A stretch of 64,000 nt of DNA from Terriglobia bacterium (GCA_020073645.1 JAIQET010000003.1:62001-126000), one strand, 5' to 3'. Counted from the first letter of the stretch, positions 37,001 through 44,210 are shown. The notes: a model not told the origin generated them from the letters alone. Translations and numbers: made by a program.

Positions 37001-37529
37001 TGCCAATGGCCTGATGCGCCAGCGCTTCCGCTGGTCCTTCGGAATTCTGCAAGCGGTGTGGAAACACAGTGCCGTCTTCGCCCGCAAAGGTGTGCTGGGT
37101 TTCGTCGCCTTGCCAAATATTCTGATTTTCCAGATTCTATTGCCGCTGGTCTCGCCCTTCATCGACCTAATGTTCGCCGTCGGTACGATCTGGTACTTCG
37201 TGCAGAAGTACTTCCACCCGGAGTCCACCGATCCCGCCAGCTTCCAGCGGTTGGTGATGTTCTTTGTTGCGTTTCTGGTGATCGACTTCATCACCTCGGC
37301 CATCGCGTTCGCCCTGGAACGCCGCCAACCCGAAGCCCGCGAGGACATCTGGCTGCTCAGCCAAGTGTGGCTGCAGCGCTTCGCCTACCGTCAGTTGTTT
37401 TCAGTAGTACTGTTCAAGACGCTGAAACGTGCCATCGAAGGCCGCAAGTTCGCCTGGGACAAACTGGAACGCACCGCCGCGGTGAGCTACCAGCCTGCCG
37501 AGGAGCGCGATTCCGTGAAGGTTCCGTAA
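34017..37529 (+). CDS. Three-domain exopolysaccharide protein: GH18-like, polysaccharide deacetylase, GT2 synthase
   Basis: A 1170-residue membrane protein. One membrane helix (about 23-45) and a Lys/Glu-rich linker lead to a GH18-like domain (about 97-430; MVDFEAFPSQ in place of the usual DGxDxDxE strand). Then a NodB deacetylase (about 500-690; TFDDGPDPEW and HEIGNHTFTHPD metal-site motifs). After membrane helices (about 730-765) comes a processive family 2 glycosyltransferase (about 784-1010; VAVLIPAYNEEKV, GIDADT, EDADLTM and QRFRW), then C-terminal helices. Combining synthase, deacetylase and a hydrolase-like domain suggests synthesis, modification and trimming of a poly-N-acetylglucosamine-like polymer. 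Divergent from the GT-C gene. Confidence 0.92.
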   Translation: MAKPVFYDPRRARWKRLRRMFDILGLSITLLIIFFVYTAVRSEPLPELLLPTLKRPYHALKEKEKEKAKEKRRRAAELRGHRKSKKKPSQVQLNAEEGIRAAFYVPWDAASFSSFREYARQIDLLYPEWLHVLTPDGHLQGEDPETVKFFDVVQGSTLRPVDEKVMPFLKSEETGMEVFPLVNNFDGTDWINIAAFLNDRDARARFRQQIATFLASDKYGGLMVDFEAFPSQAQPGYVALLGELSQDLHAKGMKLYVSVQVRNEDFDYAAIAARTDGVVLMNYDEHYPYPGTAGPVASQDWFVANLVAAKKAIPQNKLICAIANYGYDWAQKPKHGTLPPDVKPTAPVSVQEAWLGARDSEEDIDFDSDSLNPHFSYLDEHNLQHDVWFLDAVTALNQMRAAQSLGIKTFALWRLGAEDRSLWKVWDIPGETGAPDKLKEVPPGQDVDMEGNGEILRIEARPADGNRTLTVDATTGLITDQNFDSLPEPYRVARYGSSPKQVAVTFDDGPDPEWTPKILDVLKRENAPATFFLIGIQADKFADVTSRIYREGHEIGNHTFTHPDISNISSTFMKLELNLTERFFASRLGMRTILFRPPYSIDQEPDTEDQVRPLELTQDMGYTTVGDKIDPNDWRENPHRSAEQITADVLAHLPPCAANDLRCGNIILLHDGGGDRRETVRALPMIIEGIRARGYQVVPLYQLLGKTRADVMPPIPSNERWAAGLNLIGFLLFDFGIKAITWIFFLGDLLMTGRLLFIGTFAVYDRLRQRHYGQPGEAESYRPQVAVLIPAYNEEKVIERTIRAALGSDYPYLRVIVIDDGSSDRTLEVARDAFAAEEASGQVLILTKPNSGKAEALNFGLAHLQDEEVFVGIDADTVIAHDAISRLVPHFLNPNVAAVAGNAKVGNRVNLWTRWQALEYITSQNFERRALNTLGAVSVVPGAIGAWRTSAVREAGGYHTDTVAEDADLTMALLRRGYRVEYEDLALAYTEAPVNANGLMRQRFRWSFGILQAVWKHSAVFARKGVLGFVALPNILIFQILLPLVSPFIDLMFAVGTIWYFVQKYFHPESTDPASFQRLVMFFVAFLVIDFITSAIAFALERRQPEAREDIWLLSQVWLQRFAYRQLFSVVLFKTLKRAIEGRKFAWDKLERTAAVSYQPAEERDSVKVP

Positions 37530-37536
37530 TCCTTTC

Positions 37537-37584
37537 TGGCGTCATCCTGAGTGGGCTTCCAGCCCGCGAAGGACCTGGCGCGCA
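37537..37584 (+). repeat. Direct repeat copy 1 flanking tryptophanase
   Basis: A 48-bp element beginning TGGCGTCATCCTGAG and ending GAAGGACCTGGCGCGCA, with an inner hairpin GGGCTTCCAGCCC. A second copy is at 39048-39094, on the other side of the tryptophanase gene and in the same orientation. Confidence 0.8.
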
Positions 37585-37678
37585 CCACCACTCCCCGACT
37601 AACGTCACGCCCTCCTATGACCTTCATCATTGACACCTGTGCGCTTTCCGGTGTGTCCTGTAGCAGGAGAACTGCGCC

Positions 37679-39061
37679 ATGGCCCGTACCATCATTGAGC
37701 CCTTCCGCATCAAGAGCGTCGAACCCATTCGCTGGACCACGCGCGAGGAACGCGAGCAACTGCTGCGGGCGGCGCACTACAACCTGTTCCTGTTGCCCGC
37801 GGACGACGTGCTCATTGACCTGTTGACCGATTCCGGCACCGGCGCCATGTCCACCCACCAGTGGGCGGCCATCATGGAAGGCGACGAGAGTTACGCCGGC
37901 AGCCGGAGCTTCGACCGCTTCCGCAACTCTGTCCAGGACATCTTCGGCTACCGCCACGTCATTCCCACGCACCAGGGCCGCGCCGCTGAGCGCATCCTGT
38001 TCAGCGTGATGTGCAAGAAGGGTGACATTGTCCCCAACAACACGCATTTCGACACCACCCGCGCCAACGTCGAATTCGTCGGCGCCGAGGCGGTAGACCT
38101 GGTGATCGAGGAAGGCAAGCATCCCAGCGTAGTGCATCCCTTCAAGGGCAATATGGATGTCGGGGCGCTCGAAACCGTGATCAACCGCGTGGGCCGCGAG
38201 CGCATTCCACTGGTTATGCTCACCGTAACCAACAACTCCGGCGGCGGCCAGCCGGTTTCCATGGAGAATGTGCGTGCGGTCAGTGCCGTGTGCCGGAAGA
38301 ACCGCATCCCGCTCTACTTCGACGCTTGCCGCTTCGCTGAGAACGCCTACTTCATCAAATTGCGAGAAAAGGGATACGAGTCGAAAACTCCCAAGCAGAT
38401 TGCACAGGAGATGTTCAGCTACGGCGACGGTTGCACCATGTCGGCCAAGAAAGACGGTATGGCCAACATCGGCGGCTTCCTCTGCACCAACGACGAACTG
38501 CTTGCCCAGCAGGAAAAGAATCTGTTGATCCTCACCGAGGGCTACCCGACCTACGGAGGCCTCGCCGGGCGCGACCTCGAAGCCGTCGCGGTGGGCGTGC
38601 AGGAGGCGTTGCACGAGGACTACCTCCGCTACCGCATCCACTCCACTGCCTACCTCGGCAACCACATCGCCGAGCATGGCGTGCCCATCGTGCAGCCGCC
38701 GGGCGGACATGCCATTTACCTTGACGCCCGCGCCTTCCTGCCGCACATCCCGCCCGACCAGTTTCCCGGAGTGGCCCTGGCGGCCGAGCTTTACCTCGAA
38801 GGCGGAATTCGCTCCGTCGAAATCGGCACGCTGATGTTCGGCGCCGCCGCCAAGATGGACCTGGTACGCCTGGCCATCCCGCGCCGCGTCTACACCCAGA
38901 GTCACATTGATTATGTCGTCGAAGTGATTCTGGAAGTCTGGAAGAAGCGCGAGCAGATACAGGGACTGAGACTATCGTACGAGGCGCCCTTCCTGCGGCA
39001 TTTCACGGCAAGGCTGGAGCCGGTGGGAGTGCCGATCACCCCTACACTGGCGTCATCCTGA
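37679..39061 (+). CDS. tnaA: Tryptophanase (beta-eliminating lyase)
   Basis: A PLP enzyme of 460 residues converting tryptophan to indole, pyruvate and ammonia. The PLP lysine lies in MSAKKDGMANIGG (Lys257/258), and TNNSGGGQPVSMEN, YFDACRFAENAYFI and PGGHAIYLDARAFLPHIPPD match the family. Tyrosine phenol-lyase is close, but the C-terminal SVEIGTLMFG and LRHFTARLEP patterns favour tryptophanase. AGGAG lies 9 nt before ATG 37679. No TnaC-type leader peptide with the Trp/Pro arrangement was seen upstream. The stop codon lies inside the second copy of a flanking direct repeat. Confidence 0.9.
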   Translation: MARTIIEPFRIKSVEPIRWTTREEREQLLRAAHYNLFLLPADDVLIDLLTDSGTGAMSTHQWAAIMEGDESYAGSRSFDRFRNSVQDIFGYRHVIPTHQGRAAERILFSVMCKKGDIVPNNTHFDTTRANVEFVGAEAVDLVIEEGKHPSVVHPFKGNMDVGALETVINRVGRERIPLVMLTVTNNSGGGQPVSMENVRAVSAVCRKNRIPLYFDACRFAENAYFIKLREKGYESKTPKQIAQEMFSYGDGCTMSAKKDGMANIGGFLCTNDELLAQQEKNLLILTEGYPTYGGLAGRDLEAVAVGVQEALHEDYLRYRIHSTAYLGNHIAEHGVPIVQPPGGHAIYLDARAFLPHIPPDQFPGVALAAELYLEGGIRSVEIGTLMFGAAAKMDLVRLAIPRRVYTQSHIDYVVEVILEVWKKREQIQGLRLSYEAPFLRHFTARLEPVGVPITPTLASS

Positions 39062-39094
39062 GCCGGCTTCAGCCGGTGAAGGATCTGGCGCGCA
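39048..39094 (+). repeat. Direct repeat copy 2 flanking tryptophanase
   Basis: A 47-bp copy of the 37537 element (TGGCGTCATCCTGAG...GAAGGATCTGGCGCGCA) with an inner hairpin CCGGCTTCAGCCGG. It overlaps the last codons of tnaA. Confidence 0.8.
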
Positions 39095-39374
39095 GTGGTT
39101 CAATCTCTCGGGTCGCCCGATCGAGTGTTGCAAATACAAGCCATTGACAATACTGAAATGCATGGCACTGCCTTTCTCCCTCTGAAGGCAGCGACGCCAC
39201 TGTACGCCCGCTTAGCACCAATGACCCCCCCCTCTCACTGGCTTTAGGTTGCTTCATTGACTTCGTAAGCACCTGGGTTTAAAGTAGTTCCGTGGTAGTA
39301 ATCACGGCCGAATCCTTCCGTCACTTCCAGCCATCTGGAGATGTGGTAGCATCTCACGTTCAGGAAATGGAACT
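39062..39374. other. Intergenic region ahead of the DUF2335 gene pair
   Basis: This 313-bp gap is distinctly less GC-rich toward its right half. Besides the flanking repeat it contains a candidate sigma-70 promoter at 39257-39285. No protein or RNA gene is apparent. Confidence 0.5.
39257..39285 (+). promoter_or_regulatory. Candidate sigma-70 promoter for the DUF2335 pair
   Basis: TTGACT (39257-39262) and TAAAGT (39280-39285) are separated by exactly 17 bp. It would give a leader of about 80 nt before the TTG start at 39375. Confidence 0.5.
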
Positions 39375-39647
39375 TTGAATAACGCTAGGTCTACTTTTCT
39401 TTTTGCGATCCCCACATTCATTTCCGGGGCTGCTCGTGTGCTTGACTTGTACGGAGTCTATGATGCGTACAACACGAGCTCCACGGAGTATGAAGCAGAT
39501 TACAAAGCCCTTCTCTCTGACTGGAGAATGGTTGGCGAAGATATTCTGGTTGCCATGAAGACGTTTGAACACTCTCTGCCTCCTGGTAGTGCTACCCGAT
39601 ATGAAGAACTGTGCGGGGCTGGCCAGCAGATGAGTTTCTTCTCGTGA
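39375..39647 (+). CDS. Small conserved protein paired with DUF2335 protein
   Basis: A 90-residue protein, start TTG 39375 with AGGAAATGGAAC just upstream. The pattern RSTFLFAIPTFISGAARVLD, then LYGVYDAYNTSSTEYEADYK and LLSDWRMVGEDILVAMKTFE, recalls a family of uncharacterised 75-95-residue bacterial proteins usually found beside a small membrane protein. No known catalytic or DNA-binding motif. Its stop overlaps the next start (GTGA). Base composition is lower in GC than neighbouring genes, consistent with horizontal transfer. Confidence 0.72.
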   Translation: MNNARSTFLFAIPTFISGAARVLDLYGVYDAYNTSSTEYEADYKALLSDWRMVGEDILVAMKTFEHSLPPGSATRYEELCGAGQQMSFFS

Positions 39648-40102
39648 GTCCAGAAGAAAGACGACGCGAGGCAGCAGCCATAAGGGAAGCTGCCATCGAA
39701 ATCTCGCGCTATCATTCTGGCCCCCTGCCACCGCCTGAAGACCTAGCTAAATACGAGCAGATTCTTGCCGGAGCGGCTGACCGCATAATCCGCATGGCAG
39801 AGCAACAGTCTACGCACCGTCAACACTTAGAAAAGGTTGCCATAGAATCAAATGCCTCGACCCAAAAGTGGGGTCTTGTCTGTGCGTTCATTATTGCAAT
39901 GAGTGCCATCTGGGGCGGAATTTGGCTATCACTAAAGGGCATGAGCGGCGCAGGGTTGGCTACGATAATCGGCGCTCTCGTTGCTCTCGTAGCGGTATTT
40001 GTTTATGGGAAATCGGGCCAGAAAAAAGAACTCCAGAAAAAAGCGGAAGAACTCATGCCAATTCACGACTCGCCGTCTACCCCTTCATCAACCCACTCTT
40101 AG
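39644..40102 (+). CDS. DUF2335-type membrane protein
   Basis: A 152-residue protein starting at GTG 39644, overlapping the upstream stop by 4 nt. The cytoplasmic part contains GPLPPPEDLAKYEQILAGAA and DRIIRMAEQQSTHRQHLEK, the hallmark of DUF2335. Two helices follow (WGLVCAFIIAMSAIWGGIWL, GLATIIGALVALVAVFVYGK), then a charged tail. Translational coupling implies the two proteins form a complex at fixed ratio. Such membrane-effector-plus-small-partner layouts occur in toxin-antitoxin or phage defence modules, but no function is established. Confidence 0.82.
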   Translation: MSPEERRREAAAIREAAIEISRYHSGPLPPPEDLAKYEQILAGAADRIIRMAEQQSTHRQHLEKVAIESNASTQKWGLVCAFIIAMSAIWGGIWLSLKGMSGAGLATIIGALVALVAVFVYGKSGQKKELQKKAEELMPIHDSPSTPSSTHS

Positions 40103-40209
40103 GACACTACCCGATCCTGCCACCCCGCGATTGCCTGCCTTCCCCAGTGCTACAATTATGTGTTTCGTACCCATCCAACGCAGCATCGATATTTCTTTGA
40201 GGTGCACTT

Positions 40210-41805
40210 ATGGCAACCGTTGAAGCTCCTACTCGGCCCCGCGTTCGCCTTCATGAAGGGCCGTTTGTGAACGAGCCCCTTACCGATTTCAGCAAGGAAG
40301 AGAATGCGCGCAAGATGCGCGCCGCTATCGAGAAAGTTCGCGGCCAGCTGGGTCGCGAGTATGACCTAGTCATCAGCGGCAAGCGCGTCAAAACCACCGA
40401 CAAGCTCAAATCCATCAACCCCTCGAAGCCGTCGCAGTTGGTCGGCCTGCACCAGAAGGCAGGAAAGGAACAGGTTGAACCGGCAATGAGCGCGGCGCTC
40501 CGCGCGTTTGAGAGCTGGCGCCACACTTCCGTCGAGGAGCGTGCCGCCCTCCTGTTCCGCACCGGCGACCTGCTGCGCGAGCGCAAGTTCGAGTTTGCCG
40601 CCTGGATGGTATTTGAAGTCAGCAAGAACTGGGCGGAAGCTGACGGCGACATCGCTGAGACCATCGACTTCTGCGAATACTACAGCCGCGAGGCGCTGCG
40701 GCTGGCCAAGGTCGAGCCTCCGGTGCAGCTGCCGGGCGAGCGCGACCACCTCTTCTATGTTCCGCTGGGCGTGGGCGCGGTGATTCCGCCGTGGAATTTC
40801 CCCTCCGCCATCATGGCCGGCATGACGCTGGCCTCGATCGTCTCCGGCAACACTGTCATCCTGAAGCCCTCGAGCGACTCACCCACCATCGCGGCCAAGT
40901 TCTTCGAGCTTCTGGAAGAAGCCGGCATGCCCGAGGGCGTGGTCAACTTCTGTCCCGGCGCGGGCGCCACCTTCGGCGACGCCGTGGTGGCGCATCCCAA
41001 GACCCGCTACATCGCCTTCACCGGCTCGCGCGAGGTCGGCCTGCGCATCAACAAGGTTGCGGCCGACAAGCCCGAGGGCCAGATCTGGATCAAGCGCACC
41101 ATCCTCGAAATGGGCGGCAAGGACGCCATCATCGTGGATGCCGACGCCGACATCGACTCCGCCGTCGAGGGCGTTGCTTCGGCGGCTTTCGGCTTCCAGG
41201 GCCAGAAGTGCTCGGCCTGCTCCCGCGCCATCATTGACGAGCGTATCTACGACAAGTTCCTGGAGAAACTCAAGGCCCGCGTGGAGAAGATCACCGTCGG
41301 TGATCCCACGGAAAATCCCAACATGGGCGCGGTGATCAACGAAGGCTCCATGAAGGACATCCTCAACTACATCGAGGTCGGCAAGAAGGACGGCCGGCTG
41401 ATTACCGGCGGCGCCCGCGACACCAAGGCCGGGGATGGATTCTTCGTCCAGCCTACGGTCATTGCCGATATCCAGCCTAAGTCGAAGCTCGAGCAGGAGG
41501 AGATCTTCGGGCCGGTGCTGGTAGTCATCAAGGCGAAGAATTACGATCATGCGCTGGAGATCGCCAACGACACCGAGTTCGGCCTGACCGGCGCGGTGTA
41601 CACCAAGTCGCGGGAGAAGATCAATCGCGCCATGCAGGATTTCCACGTCGGCAACCTGTACATCAACCGCAAGTGCACCGGCGCCATGGTGGGCGCGCAC
41701 CCCTTCGGCGGATTCAACATGTCAGGAACTGACTCAAAGTCTGGCGGGCCGGATTACCTCTACCTGTTCACGCAGGGCAAGTCGGTTGGCGAGAAGATCA
41801 TCTAG
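40210..41805 (+). CDS. 1-pyrroline-5-carboxylate (L-glutamate gamma-semialdehyde) dehydrogenase
   Basis: An aldehyde dehydrogenase of 531 residues oxidising glutamate semialdehyde to glutamate, the last step of proline catabolism. NAD-binding AFTGSREVGLRI, catalytic Glu in LEMGGKDAII and catalytic Cys334 in QGQKCSAC are present; the VGAHPFGGFNMSGTDSKSGG C-terminal motif fits the monofunctional RocA/PruA type. No proline dehydrogenase is nearby. GAGG lies 8 nt before ATG 40210. A strong terminator follows at 41825. Confidence 0.93.
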   Translation: MATVEAPTRPRVRLHEGPFVNEPLTDFSKEENARKMRAAIEKVRGQLGREYDLVISGKRVKTTDKLKSINPSKPSQLVGLHQKAGKEQVEPAMSAALRAFESWRHTSVEERAALLFRTGDLLRERKFEFAAWMVFEVSKNWAEADGDIAETIDFCEYYSREALRLAKVEPPVQLPGERDHLFYVPLGVGAVIPPWNFPSAIMAGMTLASIVSGNTVILKPSSDSPTIAAKFFELLEEAGMPEGVVNFCPGAGATFGDAVVAHPKTRYIAFTGSREVGLRINKVAADKPEGQIWIKRTILEMGGKDAIIVDADADIDSAVEGVASAAFGFQGQKCSACSRAIIDERIYDKFLEKLKARVEKITVGDPTENPNMGAVINEGSMKDILNYIEVGKKDGRLITGGARDTKAGDGFFVQPTVIADIQPKSKLEQEEIFGPVLVVIKAKNYDHALEIANDTEFGLTGAVYTKSREKINRAMQDFHVGNLYINRKCTGAMVGAHPFGGFNMSGTDSKSGGPDYLYLFTQGKSVGEKII

Positions 41806-41824
41806 ATTTTCTGCCTCAGTTCAC

Positions 41825-41857
41825 AGCCGGAGGCTTCAGCCTCCGGCTTTCTTTTTT
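41825..41857 (+). terminator. Intrinsic terminator after P5C dehydrogenase
   Basis: AGCCGGAGGC-TTCA-GCCTCCGGCT followed by TTCTTTTTT: 10-bp stem and T-run, 19 nt past the stop codon. Confidence 0.88.
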
Positions 41858-41864
41858 GGCGGGA

Positions 41865-41894
41865 CAAAAAAAGCCGCCCCACGCGGGGCGGCTT
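41865..41894 (-). terminator. Intrinsic terminator for the minus-strand response regulator gene
   Basis: On the minus strand, AAGCCGCCCC-GCGT-GGGGCGGCTT runs into TTTTTTTG. It sits back-to-back with the plus-strand terminator, insulating the two convergent genes. Confidence 0.85.
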
Positions 41895-41912
41895 CTCCAA
41901 GAAGAAAAACAG

Positions 41913-42593
41913 CTACGAACTCGCTCCGGCGCCGGGGCCGGGTACAGGGGCAGAGGCGGCCGCGGTAGCGGCAGCGGCCTCGTTCAGAATCCTGTGATGG
42001 ATGGTAAACAGCGCCAACTCCAGCCGGTCCGACACGCCGATCTTGTCGTACACGTTGCGCAGGTAGTTCTTGATCACCTGCTCGGTGGTGCCGAGTTGCG
42101 AGGCGATCTCTTTGTTCTTGTAGCCCTGCACGATCAGCGCCACGATACGCAATTCTTTGGCGGTCAACCGATCCCGCACCCGCAGGCCGACCATGTCGTT
42201 CTCGGTCAGCTCGCTGGGCACGGCGATGTCCTGCACCCAAGTGTCGCCGCGCGCTACCTTGCGCACGCAGTCCACCAGCGATGCGCTGGTCACGTTGCGG
42301 TACACGACGCCGTGCGCACCCACGCCCATGTAGCGTTGCGCGCTCTCGCCGGTATCGGCCAGCACCACCACCCGCGTCTTGGCTTTGTTGGCGGCCTGCA
42401 GGATGCCGTTGAAATCGGAGTGGAATCCTCCCGCCACCACCAGCACCGCGGCGCGGAACTTGTCCAGGGCCATGAACATCTGCTCCTGGGTCTGCGCCTG
42501 GGCCACAATGCGCATCTCGTCTTCGACTGCCAGTACTTTGGCAATTCCCGCTCGGAAGATTGCCTGGTTGTCGGCCAGAATCAGTTTCAGCAT
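41913..42593 (-). CDS. NarL/FixJ-type response regulator with degenerate receiver
   Basis: A 226-residue regulator: receiver-like domain (1-115), LuxR helix-turn-helix (LTAKELRIVALIVQGYKNKE, TTEQVIKNYLRNVYDKIGVS) and an Ala/Pro-rich tail. The receiver keeps Asp8 of the acidic pocket, but at the phospho-acceptor site the strand reads AAVLVVAGGFHSD, so Ala54 replaces the Asp; the conserved Lys is also absent (VVYRNV). It therefore cannot be switched by the usual phosphorylation. It follows the PilZ gene by 15 nt in one operon, hinting at a second-messenger or protein-protein input. Confidence 0.9.
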   Translation of the reverse strand: MLKLILADNQAIFRAGIAKVLAVEDEMRIVAQAQTQEQMFMALDKFRAAVLVVAGGFHSDFNGILQAANKAKTRVVVLADTGESAQRYMGVGAHGVVYRNVTSASLVDCVRKVARGDTWVQDIAVPSELTENDMVGLRVRDRLTAKELRIVALIVQGYKNKEIASQLGTTEQVIKNYLRNVYDKIGVSDRLELALFTIHHRILNEAAAATAAASAPVPGPGAGASS

Positions 42594-42608
42594 CGCGTCA
42601 GCACCTCA

Positions 42609-42986
42609 TTACGAGTGGCGAACGAAATCGTAGGAATCGATCACGCAGGCCACGCCGCGGGCCTCCGTGGGGCTGCTGCCGGAGGGCGGTTCGTCGGTAC
42701 GCACCACCCGGCCGCGGCACTGGATAATCACATTTTCCTGGGCTCCGGTGACTTCCGGCGGCAGAGCGATTTCGAACTCCACGTTCGATCCCACTTCCAG
42801 CGTCGCATCGGCCCGGATGTACACTCCGGCCGCGCTCAGGTTGCCCGTCACTCCGCTGGACTCTCCGCTCTGTTCCGCCTTATGAATTTTGATTGGCAAT
42901 TCCAGGGGAAATCGCTTCCCCGTCCGCGCATCGGACACAAGACCTCCTCGGTCCCGGCCTTTTGTACCTGCAAAAGCCAGTTCCAT
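42609..42986 (-). CDS. PilZ-domain protein
   Basis: A 125-residue single PilZ-like domain. The N-terminal RTGKRFPLELPIKI and the GVTGNLSAAGVYIRAD segment correspond to the RxxxR and D/NxSxxG c-di-GMP motifs, though the first is modified (RTGKRF). AGGAG lies about 9 nt before ATG 42986. Upstream of the degenerate response regulator in an operon, it may give that regulator a c-di-GMP input. Confidence 0.78.
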   Translation of the reverse strand: MELAFAGTKGRDRGGLVSDARTGKRFPLELPIKIHKAEQSGESSGVTGNLSAAGVYIRADATLEVGSNVEFEIALPPEVTGAQENVIIQCRGRVVRTDEPPSGSSPTEARGVACVIDSYDFVRHS

Positions 42987-43139
42987 ACTGCTTTCTCCTG
43001 ATGATGACTAGAGTACTACGGGGCGTTATATCACAATGACAATGCTGTAAGTACAGTGATTACTTTAGTCATACCGGTAGCAAGTAGGTTCCCCCGGAAC
43101 AGCAGCCAGTGGTTGTCAGGTCGTGGCTGCGGAGCGGTG

Positions 43140-43248
43140 CCGGGTACCCCTCCCCCCTCCCCCCGGTTCTTTGGAATCAATGGGCTAGGTGCCTAACACG
43201 TGCAAAATCAATGATTCTACGGGAGTTGCACAAGATCTTGGAAACAAA
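43140..43248 (-). repeat. Intergenic repeat, copy A (minus orientation)
   Basis: Read on the minus strand it contains CCTTTGTTTCCAAGATCTTG, CGTAGAATCATTGATT, CCAAAGAACC and GGGGGGAGGGG..GGGGTACC in the same order as copy B at 46566-46673, which is on the plus strand. The two copies bracket the restriction-modification genes as an inverted pair. Confidence 0.65.
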
Positions 43249-43258
43249 GGGGTGGGGC

Positions 43259-43293
43259 AGCACTCAGCACTCAGCATTCAGCACTCAGCATTC
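43259..43293. repeat. Heptamer tandem array AGCA(C/T)TC x5
   Basis: Five consecutive 7-bp units (AGCACTC, AGCACTC, AGCATTC, AGCACTC, AGCATTC). A simple-sequence array without spacers, not a CRISPR. Confidence 0.85.
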
Positions 43294-43585
43294 AGAACCT
43301 CGGCTGCCAGTGACGGATAAATTCGACACTCGCAGATACCCAGGGCCGACGGCCGGAGTTGTCAAAGAGCTTCGTGGGCCAGGGGCGCTGGCTCGGCAAG
43401 GGGCGTGAAGGCGGCTTGCAGATACGAGGCCGGCTACACGATCCCTTACTTCCAGTATGGCAGTTTGGGTAGGGAAAATGGGACATGGTGCAGGACTTTA
43501 TATTTGGATTGGGATGAAGAATTTGGGAGAACTCTGAGGGTTTGGGAGGCTTGACAACGTCAGTGGCCTGGCCGGTGGCACCGGG

Positions 43586-43963
43586 CTAACGTGGAGGTTC
43601 GGGGTCGACCGCCTGATCGAGATAGAGCCACAGCACCCGCGCCAACAGGGTAAGGCTGGGCGCGAGCGGCAAGAACAAGACCACCGCCCAAAGGACAACT
43701 TTCGTGATCGGCCACCCCGTCCCTGCCCACAGCCCCACCGCGAGGAGCGCGATCGTCCCCAGCGCCAGCCCGTAGCTGATATACATCGCTCCCAGGAAGT
43801 ATCCCGTTTCCCGCTCAAACTTGAGGCTGCACACCGCACAGCGCTCATACATTTTGGGAAGCCCGCGGAAGATGGAAGAGCGAAAGATGCTTCCCACCCG
43901 GCATCGCGGACAGCGCTGGTGAAGAATGCTGGAGAGCGTGGACGAGTTGGCGGGAATATCCAT
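43586..43963 (-). CDS. DUF983-type zinc-ribbon membrane protein
   Basis: A 125-residue protein with N-terminal CPRCRVGSIF and CAVCSLKFERETGYF, the two CxxC pairs of a zinc ribbon, then two or three membrane helices (YISYGLALGTIALLAVGLWA, VVLWAVVLFLPLAPSLTLLA). This is the DUF983 layout. ATG 43963 (MDIPANS) is chosen as the compact start. Function unknown. Confidence 0.82.
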   Translation of the reverse strand: MDIPANSSTLSSILHQRCPRCRVGSIFRSSIFRGLPKMYERCAVCSLKFERETGYFLGAMYISYGLALGTIALLAVGLWAGTGWPITKVVLWAVVLFLPLAPSLTLLARVLWLYLDQAVDPEPPR

Positions 43964-44161
43964 GGGTGATGGGATGGAGTGGTTAGGATAACTGAGGTGG
44001 GAGAAGTGAGCTATCTCACTGCCCGCACTATCCCCGAGGGGCACCCCGAGGTTTACCATCTATGTTGAGCGCCGAAGCCCGGGCCACCCGCCAGGGAACC
44101 GAACCGGCCACCTTCGAGAACCTCAGAACAGGCTTACACTCCATCCCGCGACCGAAACCCG

Positions 44162-44195
44162 TAATATCGTTCGGTGTACTCGTAGTGAGACTACG
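44162..44195 (+). promoter_or_regulatory. Candidate promoter and operator of the controller gene
   Basis: TAATAT (44162-44167) is a good -10 box, and 14 bp later lies a perfect inverted repeat CGTAGT-GAG-ACTACG (44181-44195), 15 nt before the regulator's GTG start. Position and geometry suit a C-box-like operator for autoregulation by the XRE protein; assignment is inferred. Confidence 0.5.
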
Positions 44196-44210
44196 GCAAC
44201 AATCATTCGC

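Larger units (their letters stand above)
42987..43585. other. Intergenic region with a repeat copy and heptamer array
   Basis: No gene seen in these 599 bp. The region holds copy A of an intergenic repeat (43140-43248, minus orientation), a short heptamer array (43259-43293), and an AT-rich segment near 43040 that may carry the PilZ promoter. Open frames here have no protein-like pattern. Confidence 0.55.

Noticed and set aside
35721-37067. A 448-codon frame antisense to the deacetylase and GT2 part of the fusion protein
   Set aside because: Opposite-strand shadow; the plus-strand frame contains all conserved motifs.
37600-37678. TnaC-like leader peptide upstream of tryptophanase
   Set aside because: No short frame with the Trp and Pro arrangement needed for ribosome stalling was found.
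37487-38905. A 472-codon frame antisense to tryptophanase
   Set aside because: Shadow; tryptophanase motifs on the plus strand are complete.
39069-39272. 67-codon minus-strand frame between tnaA and the DUF2335 pair
   Set aside because: It overlaps the direct repeat and the candidate promoter and has no ribosome-binding site.
43259-43293. Possible CRISPR array
   Set aside because: Units are 7 bp and contiguous with no spacers; this is a short simple-sequence array.
43109-43408. 99-codon frame on the plus strand
   Set aside because: It spans the intergenic repeat and the heptamer array, giving repetitive nonsense (STQHSAFSTQHSE).
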